In this document: in pieces, positions 24,518 through 33,983 of the stretch | Numbering within the stretch: position 1 is the stretch's first letter | Layout: each line of letters opens with the position of its first letter | Source of the DNA: an uncultured Eisenbergiella sp. | Lineage (GTDB): Bacteria > Bacillota > Clostridia > Lachnospirales > Lachnospiraceae | NCBI GenBank assembly: GCA_910585455.1 | Contig: CAJUEL010000040.1 | Coordinates: forward strand, 1 to 41,931 | Direction: 5' to 3' | Length of the DNA: 41,931 nt | Notes under the pieces: model-generated | Database searches by the model: none | The model's input: only the letters and a program-made list of their open reading frames with translations | What the model was told of the DNA's origin: nothing | Made by a program: the position numbers and the translations under genes

Positions 24518-25126
24518 ATCGGAATCTTCATGGATGCTCCCAAAGGAAAGGCGCAGGGCGCTGGCGCGTAAGGCGGCCGCATCCTGTGCTGCGTGGGTGG
24601 CGAGAATCAGCGTTTTGTTTTGGGTCATTTCCCGGATCAGGGAGACAGCGGCATCCTTTGCGTGGCTGTCGAGTCCCGCAAAGGGCTCGTCCATCAGATA
24701 AAGGTCGGCAGGGACGAGCAGGGCGCGCAGGATGCACAGCCGCCGCCGCATGCCGCCGGAAAATTCCCGGACGGGTCTGGGGAAGCGTTCTTTTGGCAGC
24801 AGAAGCGCCATTTTTTCCAGAATTTCAGCATCGGTATAGCGGTTGGCGGTCACAAATCGGATATTCTGCAGGGCAGTGTAGCCGTCCAGAAGGCGGTCTT
24901 CCTGAAAAACTGCGGAAATTTTGCTGTTGTGAATGCCCGAAATAGTTCCCTCATCCGGCGCGGTCAGTCCCATGAGGAGATGCAGAAGCGTGGTTTTTCC
25001 CGTACCGGAGGGCGCAGTCAGGCTATAGGCTCCTCCGGCGCGGAAGGTGAAGCTGATATGCTTAAGGACAGGAACCTGATGATATGCTTTTGTCACATTT
25101 CTTAATATAATATCGTTTTTGAGCAT
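24488..25126 (-). CDS. ABC transporter ATP-binding protein (nitrate/sulfonate/taurine-type importer)
   Basis: A 212-aa ATPase. The start at 25126 (MLKNDIILRNVTKAYHQ) follows GGGAGAA and lies 19 bases after the permease stop. Walker A is APSGTGKTTLLHLLMG, the signature is FSGGMRRRLCILRALL and Walker B LYLMDEPFAGLD; the H-loop is ILATHAAQD. It powers the adjacent permease of the SsuB/TauB class. The protein is shorter than typical SsuB (about 250 aa), and its last residues (EDSDAVCGQCHSF) are encoded by the right arm of palindrome B, which suggests that the palindrome replaced or trimmed the native C-terminus. Confidence 0.9.
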   Translation of the reverse strand: MLKNDIILRNVTKAYHQVPVLKHISFTFRAGGAYSLTAPSGTGKTTLLHLLMGLTAPDEGTISGIHNSKISAVFQEDRLLDGYTALQNIRFVTANRYTDAEILEKMALLLPKERFPRPVREFSGGMRRRLCILRALLVPADLYLMDEPFAGLDSHAKDAAVSLIREMTQNKTLILATHAAQDAAALRASALRLSFGSIHEDSDAVCGQCHSF

Positions 25127-25145
25127 GATTTTCTCCCACTGATTT

Positions 25146-25895
25146 TCAGGCGGACGGACCGCCAGCTCTTGCCAAAAGCGCAAGGAAGATTTTTTCAAAG
25201 GCGGCGCTCAAAAGAAGGACCGTAAACGTCCAGGCAAACAGCTCCGCCGTGCTCAGATACAGCTTTGCCTGATAAAAGGCTTCCCCGATGGAGCCCGCCG
25301 GCACGCCGATGATTTCCGCCGCGATGCCGGATTTAAACGCCATGCCGATCGCGCTCTTACAGGTGCCTGCCAGATGAGGGCAGACGCTGCTGCGGTAGAT
25401 GCCCAGAATCTGGCGGTGCAGGGGCACGTCAAAAACGCGCGCCATTTCCAGAAGCTTTTTGTCGGTCTGGGAAATGCCGGTTTTTGTGCCGGCATGGATG
25501 GCCGGATATCCCACAAAAAAGGAGATCAGAACGGACAGATTTGCAGAGCCCGTCCAAAGCAGGGCGAGGATGACAAAGGCCGCCACCGGCACGGATTTCA
25601 TCAGCTGGATGGGCGGCGAAAGGAAGTCATCCAGAAACGGTATCGCGCAGGCGAGAGAGCCGGTGAGAAGTCCGGCAAAAAAGGCGAGAAAAAAGCCTGC
25701 AGCGATGCGGGACAGGGAAAACCACACCGCTTTTTGGAAGAGCGGCGTGAAAATGAGTCCGGCAAAGGCCCGCAAAGCCTCTGCCGGTCCGACCAGCAAA
25801 ATTTTATTGTGAACAAACAGGGCGCAAAGCTGCCATGCTCCGATCCAGAACAGAAAAACGCATATTCTTTTCGCCCAACCGCAAAAACGCTGCAT
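25146..25895 (-). CDS. ABC transporter permease (SsuC/TauC-like)
   Basis: A 249-aa inner-membrane permease with about six hydrophobic helices. The binding-protein-dependent transport signature (EAA loop) is visible around LLEMARVFDVPLHRQILGIY and GMAFKSGIAAEIIGVPAGSI, which contacts the ATPase. N-terminal VGPAEALRAF and SLSRIAAGFFLAFFAGLLTG match the sulfonate/taurine/nitrate/HMP permease group. The gene starts 35 bases after the substrate-binding protein gene and ends 19 bases before the ATPase gene, so the three form one operon. Confidence 0.92.
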   Translation of the reverse strand: MQRFCGWAKRICVFLFWIGAWQLCALFVHNKILLVGPAEALRAFAGLIFTPLFQKAVWFSLSRIAAGFFLAFFAGLLTGSLACAIPFLDDFLSPPIQLMKSVPVAAFVILALLWTGSANLSVLISFFVGYPAIHAGTKTGISQTDKKLLEMARVFDVPLHRQILGIYRSSVCPHLAGTCKSAIGMAFKSGIAAEIIGVPAGSIGEAFYQAKLYLSTAELFAWTFTVLLLSAAFEKIFLALLARAGGPSA

Positions 25896-25930
25896 CAGCT
25901 TATGACTCCTTATAAAAACGGCATATCCAT

Positions 25931-27073
25931 TCAGGGAATATAATAAAACGCATCATCCGGCAGGGCGTTTCCCACAGCGGCGGGATTCTGCCCGTACAAA
26001 ACTGTGAGATATCCATGAAGAGCCTTCTTTAACGCATCACCGGAAAGAAAATCAATATTACAATAAGGAAGCGCTTTTTGTGCGACGGCGGCTTTTGCCA
26101 CAATCTGCGCTTTTTCGATCAGCACAGCGCTTTCTTCGGGATTTTCCTTCACAAAGGAAATGGATGCCTCATGCTCCTTTAGAAAGGTGTCTACCTGCTT
26201 TTGATAAGCATGCAGAAAATCATTCCGCACAATGGTCACGCCGGTCACCAGCTGCCCGGCATTATCCGCATCCTGATAATCCTGCCATGCCTGCCCCAGA
26301 TCCAGCACGAGGGAAAGCGCGTCGTTTTGCAGCAGGGCAGAAGTGGCAAAGGGCTGGGGAAGCAGCCCGACCCCTTCGGGATTTTCGGCGAGAATGGAAG
26401 CCACCTCAGTCGCTTCCGACTTAAACTCCAGCGTCACATCCTCCTCGAAAAGTCCCGCCTGCTCCAGCAGATAGCGCAGGGCATATTCCGGTGTGGAGCC
26501 CTTCCCGGGCAGATACACGCACCTGCCCTTCAAATCCGCAAGGGAAGAAATCCCGTCGTCTGCGGAAACCAGATACAAAACGCTCAACGTATTGATATCG
26601 ATGACGGAAACCGCCCCAGCCGTCTTCTGATAAAGAATGGCAGCCACATTGGCAGGCACCAGCGCAATATCCACCTTCCCGCCCGCAACCAGCGCCGTCA
26701 GCTCATCAGCCGCCGTCACCATGGTAAATGCATACTGCCCTTCACAGTTGCCGGCCTCATTTTCCTCCATCAGCTTCACCAGCCCCATCGTCGTAGGCCC
26801 CTTCATAGCCCCCACCCGGACGACAACCTCCTCTTCATCTACAACAACAGCGCTTTCTTCTCCTGACGCATCCGCCACATCCGTCCCCGGCAAATCAACA
26901 TCCGATTCCCCGTTTCCCTCTTCCATGGACACTACAGTCTCATTTTCTACCGCAGAAGCTTCCAAAACCGGCTCCTTCGCGGAATCCGCCGCGCCACACC
27001 CTGCAGCCCACGGCAAAAAACATCCCAGAACAACCGCCAAACATATAGCCTTACATCTCAATATCTTCATCAT
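25931..27073 (-). CDS. ABC transporter substrate-binding lipoprotein (NMT1/SsuA/TauA-like)
   Basis: A 380-aa extracytoplasmic lipoprotein. The start at 27073 (MMKILRCKAICLAVVLG) follows AGGAGG by 7 bases and gives a signal peptide ending in AAGC; longer readings run into palindrome C. An acidic, valine-rich linker of about 50 residues follows. Next comes the type II binding fold with VRVGAMKGPTTMGLVKLM, ADELTALVAGGKVDIALVP, ISSLADLKGRCVYLPGKGST and GVGLLPQPFATSALL, the pattern of NMT1/TauA/SsuA proteins. The ligand may be an aliphatic sulfonate, a thiamine precursor or a similar small molecule; nothing in the sequence decides. First gene of the importer operon. Confidence 0.88.
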   Translation of the reverse strand: MMKILRCKAICLAVVLGCFLPWAAGCGAADSAKEPVLEASAVENETVVSMEEGNGESDVDLPGTDVADASGEESAVVVDEEEVVVRVGAMKGPTTMGLVKLMEENEAGNCEGQYAFTMVTAADELTALVAGGKVDIALVPANVAAILYQKTAGAVSVIDINTLSVLYLVSADDGISSLADLKGRCVYLPGKGSTPEYALRYLLEQAGLFEEDVTLEFKSEATEVASILAENPEGVGLLPQPFATSALLQNDALSLVLDLGQAWQDYQDADNAGQLVTGVTIVRNDFLHAYQKQVDTFLKEHEASISFVKENPEESAVLIEKAQIVAKAAVAQKALPYCNIDFLSGDALKKALHGYLTVLYGQNPAAVGNALPDDAFYYIP

Positions 27074-27129
27074 CAAATTTCCTCCTGTAACCAGTTCCTG
27101 TATGGCAATGACAGCCGATAACGTAAAGC

Positions 27130-27342
27130 GGGGAAGGCAGAGTAGAGGGAGCAGGACAGGGCAGCGCGGCCGGGGAACATACTTCGCTTTCGGGGGGCGT
27201 GAAAAACACGTCAGCACGTAAGGCTGCGTCCTTTGCAGCCTTACGTACTGCTACGTGTTTTTTCGAGCGAAAGCGTCCCCCCAAACGAAGTATGTTCCCC
27301 GGCCGCGCTGCCCTGTCCTGCTCCCTCTACTCTGCCTTCCCC
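27130..27342. repeat. Nested palindrome C with 57-bp perfect arms
   Basis: The arms 27130-27186 and 27286-27342 are perfect inverted copies over 57 bp. Inside, a partly matching region (CTTTCGGGGGG against CCCCCC with CGAAAG) leads to an inner 12-bp perfect hairpin (27216-27227 with 27235-27246). The whole 213-bp block could extrude as a cruciform or fold as a very long RNA hairpin. Together with flanking sequence it fills the 531 bases between the binding-protein gene and tig; nothing else there but the tig promoter is recognised. Confidence 0.93.
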
Positions 27343-27438
27343 TCACAACCTCCCGCTATCGCCCTCCCATTCCCACCTCACAAAACTGTAACACAGCCGA
27401 AATGAGATGTCAATTTCCCCGGGCAAAAGAAAAAATGC

Positions 27439-27467
27439 TGGTATTTTGGAAACAACTATGCTATAAT
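27439..27467 (+). promoter_or_regulatory. Extended -10 promoter of the trigger factor gene
   Basis: TGCTATAAT (TATAAT at 27462-27467) is an extended -10 with a weak -35 (TGGTAT at 27439). It lies about 140 bases ahead of the tig start, leaving a leader of roughly 130 nt. Confidence 0.6.
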
Positions 27468-27604
27468 CGTACAATGACTGTGGGTATGCCCTCCCGCAAA
27501 CAAAAATTTGACGGTGAAACGCACAAAAATGCCGGCCATACCCTTTTAAACAGAAAATAGCGAATCATTTTTAACAGAAAATGAGATACGAGGAGGACGC
27601 AAAG

Positions 27605-28894
27605 ATGAGTTTACAGGTGGAAAAACTCGAAAAGAACATGGCGAAACTGACGATTGAGGTTTCCGCAGAAGAATTTTCCAAAGCAGTGACAGCTGCCTAC
27701 CAGAAAAACAAGAACAGGATTTCCGTGCCGGGCTTTCGGAAAGGCAAAGTGCCCAAGAACGTGATCGAGAAGATGTACGGCAAGGAGATTTTCTATGAAG
27801 ATGCCGCCAACGCGGTCATTCCTGACGCTTATGCAAAGGCGCTGGACGAATGCACGGAGACCATCGTTTCCGCACCGAAGGTGGATGTGGTAGAGATGGA
27901 AGAGGGCAAGCCCTTTATTTTCACGGCGGAGGTCGCCTTAAAGCCCGAAGTGACGCTGGGAGCCTATAAGGGCGTGGAAGTGAAAAAGATCGAGACTGCC
28001 GTTACGGATGAGGAGATCGACGCGGATCTGGCGCAGCAGCAGGAGAACAATGCCAGGACTGTCACGGTGGAGGATCGCGCCGTGGCCGACGGAGACATTG
28101 CCGTCATTGATTTTGAAGGCTTTGTGGACGGTGTCGCCTTTGAAGGCGGAAAAGGCGAGAACTACAGCCTGACCATCGGTTCCCATTCCTTCATCGATAC
28201 CTTTGAGGAGCAGCTGATCGGCAAAAACGCGGGGGATTCCTGCGAGGTGAATGTGACCTTCCCGGAGGGCTATCATGATGCATCCCTGTCCGGTAAGCCT
28301 GCCATGTTCAAGGTTACCGTAAAGGAAATCAAGGAAAAGCAGCTTCCCGAATTAAACGATGAGTTTGCGGGCGAGGTTTCCGAATTTGAGACGCTTGCCG
28401 AGTACAGAGAGGACATCCGCAAGAAGCTTGCCGAGGAGAAGGAAAAGGAAGCGAAGAACGAGAAGGAAGACGCTGTGGTGGAAGCGATCATCGCGGATGC
28501 GCAGATGGAGATTCCGGAGGCAATGGTGGAGACCCAGCAGAGACAGATGGTGGACGATTTCGCCCAGAGACTGCAGATGCAGGGCATTTCTCCCCAGCAG
28601 TACTTCCAGTATACAGGCACCAACTATGAGGCGATGATGGCGCAGGTGAAGCCCCAGGCCGAGAAGCGGATCAAGTCCAGACTGGTGTTAGAGGCGGTGG
28701 TCGCCGCCGAGAATATCACGGCATCCGAGGAGGACTACGAGGAAGAGATCAACCGGATGGCGGACATGTATAAGATGGAAGCGGATAAGATCAAAGAGAC
28801 CATGGGTGAAGAAGGAAAGAAGCAGATCCTGGATGACATTGCCGTGCGCAAGGCCGCAGACTTTGTGGTAGAGCAGGCAGTGGAGAAGGAGTGA
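27605..28894 (+). CDS. tig: Trigger factor (ribosome-associated chaperone and peptidyl-prolyl isomerase)
   Basis: A 429-aa trigger factor. The ATG at 27605 follows GAGGAGG by the right distance. The ribosome-binding domain has VSAEEFSKAVTAAYQKNK and the tail signature VPGFRKGKVPKNVIEKMYG. The FKBP-type isomerase domain follows (about 150-240, GDIAVIDFEGFVDG, FIDTFEEQLIGKNAGD). The C-terminal arm is helical and charged. It binds nascent chains at the ribosome exit. As in most Clostridia it heads the tig-clpP-clpX-lon order, with 128 bases to clpP. Confidence 0.97.
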   Translation: MSLQVEKLEKNMAKLTIEVSAEEFSKAVTAAYQKNKNRISVPGFRKGKVPKNVIEKMYGKEIFYEDAANAVIPDAYAKALDECTETIVSAPKVDVVEMEEGKPFIFTAEVALKPEVTLGAYKGVEVKKIETAVTDEEIDADLAQQQENNARTVTVEDRAVADGDIAVIDFEGFVDGVAFEGGKGENYSLTIGSHSFIDTFEEQLIGKNAGDSCEVNVTFPEGYHDASLSGKPAMFKVTVKEIKEKQLPELNDEFAGEVSEFETLAEYREDIRKKLAEEKEKEAKNEKEDAVVEAIIADAQMEIPEAMVETQQRQMVDDFAQRLQMQGISPQQYFQYTGTNYEAMMAQVKPQAEKRIKSRLVLEAVVAAENITASEEDYEEEINRMADMYKMEADKIKETMGEEGKKQILDDIAVRKAADFVVEQAVEKE

Positions 28895-29022
28895 GCGATA
28901 AGCAGCAGGTAACAGGGCCGTATCGTCCGGATATTGCCTGAATGGTAACGGGATTATCTGTCAGGCGGTCAGGACAGACCGGTAATGAGCTGAGGGGCGG
29001 AAAACGGAAAGGAGAGCGCAAA

Positions 29023-29619
29023 ATGAGTTTAGTACCTTACGTCATTGAACAGACAAGCCGCGGAGAGCGTTCTTATGACATTTATTCCAGACTGTTAAAG
29101 GACAGAATCATTTTTCTGGGAGAAGAGGTCAACGATGTGACAGCGAGCCTCGTGGTGGCGCAGCTGCTTTTTCTGGAGTCGGAGGACCCGGATAAGGATA
29201 TTCAGCTGTATATCAACAGCCCCGGCGGTTCCATTTCGGCGGGCATGGCGATCTATGATACGATGAAATACATCAAGTGCGATGTTTCCACGATCTGTAT
29301 CGGCATGGCAGCCAGCATGGGCGCGTTTTTGCTGGCGGGCGGCACGAAGGGAAAGCGGATGGCGCTTCCCAACGCGGAGATCATGATTCACCAGCCCTTA
29401 GGCGGTGCCCAGGGGCAGGCGACAGACATTGAGATCAATGCGAAGCATATTTTAAAGATCAAAGAGAGAATGAACCGGATCATGGCGGAGAATACTGGTA
29501 AGGAATATGAAGTGGTCGCCGCCGATACCGAGCGGGATAACTGGAAGACGGCGCAGGAAGCGCAGGAATACGGTCTGATTGATATGGTGATTTCTTCCCG
29601 TGAGGATTTAGAGAAGTAA
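29023..29619 (+). CDS. clpP: ATP-dependent Clp protease proteolytic subunit
   Basis: A 198-aa serine protease. The start at ATG 29023 (MSLVPYVIEQTSRGERSYDI) follows GGAGAG and matches the family N-terminus. The catalytic triad is Ser98 (GMAASMGA), His123 (EIMIHQP) and Asp172 (ERDNW), all present. It forms the tetradecameric chamber fed by ClpX, which starts 13 bases after the ClpP stop, and probably by other Clp ATPases. No internal irregularity was seen. Confidence 0.98.
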   Translation: MSLVPYVIEQTSRGERSYDIYSRLLKDRIIFLGEEVNDVTASLVVAQLLFLESEDPDKDIQLYINSPGGSISAGMAIYDTMKYIKCDVSTICIGMAASMGAFLLAGGTKGKRMALPNAEIMIHQPLGGAQGQATDIEINAKHILKIKERMNRIMAENTGKEYEVVAADTERDNWKTAQEAQEYGLIDMVISSREDLEK

Positions 29620-29632
29620 GGAGCAAAGCGAA

Positions 29633-30907
29633 ATGGCAGGCAAAATTTTTGATGATCAGGTGAGATGTTCATTTTGTCATAAGACACAGGATCAGGTCCA
29701 TAAGCTGATCGCCGGTCCGGATGGCGTATTTATCTGTGATGAATGCGTGGATATTTGTGCGGAGATCATCGAAGAGGAGGATGAAGAGGAAGGAGAAAAG
29801 GATTCCCTTCAGATCAACATGCTCAAACCGGCACAGATCAAGGAATTTCTGGATGATTACGTGGTTGGTCAGGAAGAGGCGAAGAAGGTGCTGTCCGTCG
29901 CTGTCTATAACCATTACAAGCGCGTGATGGCGAAGGATGACCATGACGGGGTAGAAATGCAGAAATCCAACATCATCATGCTGGGACCTACAGGCAGCGG
30001 AAAGACATATCTGGCCCAGACGCTTGCCAAAATCATTAACGTTCCCTTCGCGATTGCGGATGCGACCACGCTGACGGAGGCGGGATATGTGGGCGAGGAT
30101 GTGGAGAACATCCTGTTGAAGCTCATTCAGTCCGCCGAGTACGACGTGGAGCGCGCACAGCTGGGAATTGTGTATATTGACGAAATTGACAAGATCACCA
30201 AAAAAGGCGAGAATGTATCCATCACCCGGGATGTTTCCGGGGAAGGGGTGCAGCAGGCGCTGTTAAAGATTATTGAAGGCACGGTGGCGAGCGTGCCGCC
30301 TCAGGGCGGGCGCAAGCATCCGCAGCAGGAGCTGATTCAGATCGATACGACCAACATTCTGTTCATCTGCGGCGGCGCTTTTGCCGGGATTGACCAGATT
30401 GTGGAAGCGCGTCTGGACAGAAAGAGCATCGGCTTTAATACGAAAGTAATATCCAATAAGGAACGCGAAATCGGGGAATTATATGCGGAGGTGACGCCGC
30501 AGGATCTGGTCAAATACGGATTGATCCCCGAATTTGTGGGGCGTGTGCCAATCAATGTTTCCCTGCAGGGGTTGGACAGAGAAGCGCTCATCCGGATTCT
30601 GACGGAGCCTAAGAGCGCGCTGATCAAGCAGTATCAGAAGCTGTTTGGTTATGATCATGTGAAGCTGACCTTTGAAGAGGAAGCGGTGGAGGCGATCGCG
30701 GATAAGGCGCTGGAGAGAAAGACCGGCGCGAGAGGATTGCGTTCCATCATGGAAAAGGCGATGATGGATATCATGTATCGGATTCCTTCCGATCCTGCGA
30801 TCACGCAGTGTATCATTACAAAAGAGGCCGTGGAAGGAACGAGTGAGCCGATGGTGGTAAGAAGAGAAAAACAGGGACTTTTGGACGGCTTTAAAGAGGC
30901 AAAATAG
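29633..30907 (+). CDS. clpX: ATP-dependent Clp protease ATP-binding subunit ClpX
   Basis: A 424-aa AAA+ unfoldase. An N-terminal four-cysteine zinc-binding domain (CSFCHKTQ, CDECVDIC) recruits substrates and adaptors. The AAA+ core has Walker A GPTGSGKT (118-125), pore loop GYVGEDVEN, Walker B GIVYIDEIDK, sensor motifs FICGGAFAGID and the arginine region GARGLRSIMEKAMMD. It carries an IGF-like segment (RKSIGFNTKV) that may dock on ClpP. AAGGAG precedes the ATG. Complete and typical. Confidence 0.98.
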   Translation: MAGKIFDDQVRCSFCHKTQDQVHKLIAGPDGVFICDECVDICAEIIEEEDEEEGEKDSLQINMLKPAQIKEFLDDYVVGQEEAKKVLSVAVYNHYKRVMAKDDHDGVEMQKSNIIMLGPTGSGKTYLAQTLAKIINVPFAIADATTLTEAGYVGEDVENILLKLIQSAEYDVERAQLGIVYIDEIDKITKKGENVSITRDVSGEGVQQALLKIIEGTVASVPPQGGRKHPQQELIQIDTTNILFICGGAFAGIDQIVEARLDRKSIGFNTKVISNKEREIGELYAEVTPQDLVKYGLIPEFVGRVPINVSLQGLDREALIRILTEPKSALIKQYQKLFGYDHVKLTFEEEAVEAIADKALERKTGARGLRSIMEKAMMDIMYRIPSDPAITQCIITKEAVEGTSEPMVVRREKQGLLDGFKEAK

Positions 30908-30918
30908 GTGACAGGCTG

Positions 30919-30947
30919 CGCCGCCCCTGATGGGGGCGGCGTGTTTT
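30919..30947 (+). terminator. Terminator after clpX
   Basis: A 9-bp GC-only stem (30919-30927 with 30933-30941) and 5-nt loop is followed by TGTTTT. Partial read-through to lon is likely, because no clear separate lon promoter is seen. Confidence 0.7.
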
Positions 30948-30992
30948 AAGCTTAGGGATGCCTGATACATAAAACTATTGGGGAATTTATTT

Positions 30993-33308
30993 ATGGAAAT
31001 GAGAGAAAATTTGCCGGCGGTAGCATTGCGTGGCATCACGATTTTGCCGGATATGATGATACATTTTGATTTAAACAGAAAACCTTCTGTCCGGGCTGTA
31101 GAGACAGCGATGGCGTGTGACCAGCGCATTTTTCTGGTGACGCAGAAGCAGCCCGAAACAGAGAATCCGAAGCAGGAGGATGTATACCAGGTTGGTTGTA
31201 TTGCATCTGTCAGGCAGGTGATCAAGCTGCCTGACGGTCTGGTGCGGGTGCTGGTGGAAGGCAGTGCGCGGGGAAAGCTCATCAGCTTTTTGCCGGAAGA
31301 GGAGGAATATATCCGGGCAGAGGTTGAGCCGGTATTGCAGGAGAGCCAGAGCGCGGATGCCCATGAGGAGGAAGCGATGACCCGCAATATTATGGAGGTC
31401 TTCCAGGAATATTGCCAGATTCATCCCAGGACGGGCAGAACCATGGTGCGCCGTCTGGAGGAAATCAACGAGCTGGGGAGCCTGTTGGATCAGATCGCGG
31501 AAAACCTGCCGGTGGATTATCAAAGCAAGCAGAAGGTATTGGAAGCGCTGGATATGGGCGAACGCTATCAGGTGCTTCATGAAATGCTCCAAAAAGAGGT
31601 GGATGTGGCAAAAATCCGGTCCGAGCTGGCGGGCAAGGTGAAGGATCGGGTGGATAAGAATCAAAAGGAATATATTCTGCGGGAACAGATGCGCTATATT
31701 CAGGAAGAGCTGGGGGCAGAGGATTTGTCGGAGGGCGCCCAGTTTGAAGCGGCTCTGTCGCGCTTAAAGGCGTCAAAGGAAGTGAAGGAAAAAATCGCAA
31801 AGGAGATTGCCCGGTTCAAAAATCTCAACAGCAACAGCAGTGAGTATTCGGTGGAGCGGGGATATATTGAAACGCTGCTTGAGCTGCCCTGGGATAAGGT
31901 ATCCAGGGACGTAACGGATGTGGGAAGAGCGGAGGAAATTCTGGCGCGCGACCATTACGGGCTTGCGCAGGTCAAGGAACGGATGCTGGAATTTCTGGCG
32001 GTGCGCGCCCTGACAAAGCGGGGAGACAGTCCGATCATCTGCCTTGTGGGACCGCCTGGCACAGGAAAGACCTCCATCGCCAGAAGCGTGGCGGAGGCGC
32101 TGAACAAAAAATATGTCCGCATCAGTCTGGGCGGCGTGCGGGATGAAGCGGAGATCCGCGGGCACCGGCGCACCTACGTGGGGGCCATGCCGGGCAGGAT
32201 CGCGGCGGGCTTAAAGCAGGCGGGTGTAAAAAATCCTTTGATGCTTCTGGATGAAATTGACAAGGTTTCCAGCGATTACAGAGGAGATACCTCCTCAGCG
32301 CTTTTGGAGGTGCTCGACAGCGAGCAGAACAGCCGTTTCAGGGACCATTATGTGGAAATCCCGCTGGATCTGTCCGAGGTGCTTTTTATTGCCACGGCGA
32401 ACACGACGGAAACAATTCCCAGACCGCTGCTGGACCGTATGGAGCTGATCGAGGTCACAAGCTATACGGCGAACGAGAAGTTCCATATCGCCAGAGAGCA
32501 TCTGCTTGAAAAGCAGCTTGAAAAGAACGGCATGGCTGACGGAAAGCTTGCCATTTCTGACGGCGCGCTGAAGGAAATTATCAGCTCCTATACCCGGGAG
32601 GCAGGCGTGCGGGAGCTGGAAAGAAAGATTGGCGAGATATGCCGCAAAGCGGCGCGGGAGCTTTTACAGCAGAAAAAAAGCAGCGTAAAGGTGGGACCCA
32701 AAAACCTGGAGCGCTATCTGGGGAAAAGAAAATACAATGCCATCAAGGCGAATAAGACCGATGAGGTGGGAATTGTCCGGGGACTTGCCTGGACCAGCGT
32801 GGGCGGCGATACGCTGCAGATCGAAGTGAACATCATGCCCGGAAAGGGAGAAATTGAGCTGACCGGACAGCTTGGCGACGTGATGAAGGAGTCCGCCATG
32901 GCAGGCATCAGCTATATCCGTTCCGTCGGGGAGAAATATGATATCGCGCAGGATATGTTCCAGAAGAACGATTTCCATATCCACATTCCGGAGGGCGCGG
33001 TGCCCAAGGACGGTCCTTCCGCCGGCATTACGATGGCGACAGCGCTTTTGTCCGCTCTGACCCAAAGGCCGGTCCGCGCGGATCTGGCGATGACCGGAGA
33101 AATCACCCTCCGTGGCAGGGTGCTGCCCATCGGCGGATTAAAGGAAAAAACGCTGGCGGCGAAAACAGCGGGCATCAAAACGGTGCTGGTGCCCGATAAA
33201 AACAGGCCGGATGTGGAGGAAATTCCTGCCGAAATCAAATCCGGACTGGAAATCATTTTTGTGGAAACGATGGATGATGTGGCTGCCCATGCCTTTGCGA
33301 CGGCATGA
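30993..33308 (+). CDS. lon: ATP-dependent protease Lon
   Basis: A 771-aa LonA protease. ATG 30993 is preferred; an upstream TTG in frame would cover the GGGGAA ribosome site. The LAN substrate domain occupies about 1-200, followed by a coiled helical region (LREQMRYIQEELG). The AAA+ module has Walker A GPPGTGKT (353-360), Walker B PLMLLDEIDK and IATANTTETIPRPLLDRMEL. The protease domain holds the Ser676-Lys719 dyad (KDGPSAGITMATALLSAL and IGGLKEKTLAAK). It degrades misfolded and regulatory proteins. engB follows 63 bases later in the customary lon-engB order. Confidence 0.97.
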   Translation: MEMRENLPAVALRGITILPDMMIHFDLNRKPSVRAVETAMACDQRIFLVTQKQPETENPKQEDVYQVGCIASVRQVIKLPDGLVRVLVEGSARGKLISFLPEEEEYIRAEVEPVLQESQSADAHEEEAMTRNIMEVFQEYCQIHPRTGRTMVRRLEEINELGSLLDQIAENLPVDYQSKQKVLEALDMGERYQVLHEMLQKEVDVAKIRSELAGKVKDRVDKNQKEYILREQMRYIQEELGAEDLSEGAQFEAALSRLKASKEVKEKIAKEIARFKNLNSNSSEYSVERGYIETLLELPWDKVSRDVTDVGRAEEILARDHYGLAQVKERMLEFLAVRALTKRGDSPIICLVGPPGTGKTSIARSVAEALNKKYVRISLGGVRDEAEIRGHRRTYVGAMPGRIAAGLKQAGVKNPLMLLDEIDKVSSDYRGDTSSALLEVLDSEQNSRFRDHYVEIPLDLSEVLFIATANTTETIPRPLLDRMELIEVTSYTANEKFHIAREHLLEKQLEKNGMADGKLAISDGALKEIISSYTREAGVRELERKIGEICRKAARELLQQKKSSVKVGPKNLERYLGKRKYNAIKANKTDEVGIVRGLAWTSVGGDTLQIEVNIMPGKGEIELTGQLGDVMKESAMAGISYIRSVGEKYDIAQDMFQKNDFHIHIPEGAVPKDGPSAGITMATALLSALTQRPVRADLAMTGEITLRGRVLPIGGLKEKTLAAKTAGIKTVLVPDKNRPDVEEIPAEIKSGLEIIFVETMDDVAAHAFATA

Positions 33309-33371
33309 GAGCGCAGCGGCGGTCGAAACAGGGACCAGGGGCTTGTCGGCAGCTTATGAGAGGAGCTTGGA

Positions 33372-33983
33372 ATGATCATAAAAACGGTGAATCTGGAAAC
33401 GGTGTGCGGCATCACCAGCACCTTTCCTGACAATCAGCTGCCGGAGATCGCGTTTGCCGGAAAGAGCAATGTGGGAAAATCTTCCCTGATCAACGCGATC
33501 ATGAACCGGAAGAGCCTGGCGCGGACCTCCGCCCAGCCGGGCAAAACGCAGACCGTCAATTTTTATAATGTGAACGAAGCCTTTTATCTGGTGGATCTGC
33601 CCGGCTACGGCTATGCGGCTGCCAATCAGCAGGTCAAGGCGCAGTGGGGAAAAATGATCGAGCGGTATTTGCATAAAACCCAAAAGCTGAAAGCCGTTTT
33701 TCTGCTGCTCGATATCCGCCATGCGCCTTCGGCAAATGACAGGGAGATGTATCATTGGATCATGCATTATGGCTATCGGCCGGTCATCATCGCGACGAAG
33801 CTGGACAAAATCAAGCGGAGTCAGGTGGCAAAGCAGCTTAAGCTGCTCCGGGAGGGGCTTGAGGCGGACCGGGAGACGGTCATGATTCCTTTTTCCGCAC
33901 TGTCGAAGCAGGGGAGGGAGGAAATTTACGCGCTGCTGGATGAGTTGTTTGCGCGCGAGAGCGCGGATGGGAGCCAATTATGA
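33372..33983 (+). CDS. engB: Ribosome biogenesis GTP-binding protein EngB/YsxC
   Basis: A 203-aa Era/EngA-type GTPase needed for large-subunit assembly. G1 is AFAGKSNVGKSSLINAIMN, G2 is TSAQPGKTQTVNFYN, G3 DLPGYGYA, G4 ATKLDK and G5 IPFSALSKQG. The motifs, length and position after lon are all typical. GAGAGGAG precedes the ATG. Its stop overlaps the next gene's start (ATGA), indicating translational coupling. Confidence 0.97.
   Translation: MIIKTVNLETVCGITSTFPDNQLPEIAFAGKSNVGKSSLINAIMNRKSLARTSAQPGKTQTVNFYNVNEAFYLVDLPGYGYAAANQQVKAQWGKMIERYLHKTQKLKAVFLLLDIRHAPSANDREMYHWIMHYGYRPVIIATKLDKIKRSQVAKQLKLLREGLEADRETVMIPFSALSKQGREEIYALLDELFARESADGSQL

Noticed and set aside
27074..27217. N-terminal extension of the ABC substrate-binding protein
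   Set aside because: The extension runs through palindrome C and would bury the lipoprotein signal peptide; the start at 27073 follows AGGAGG.
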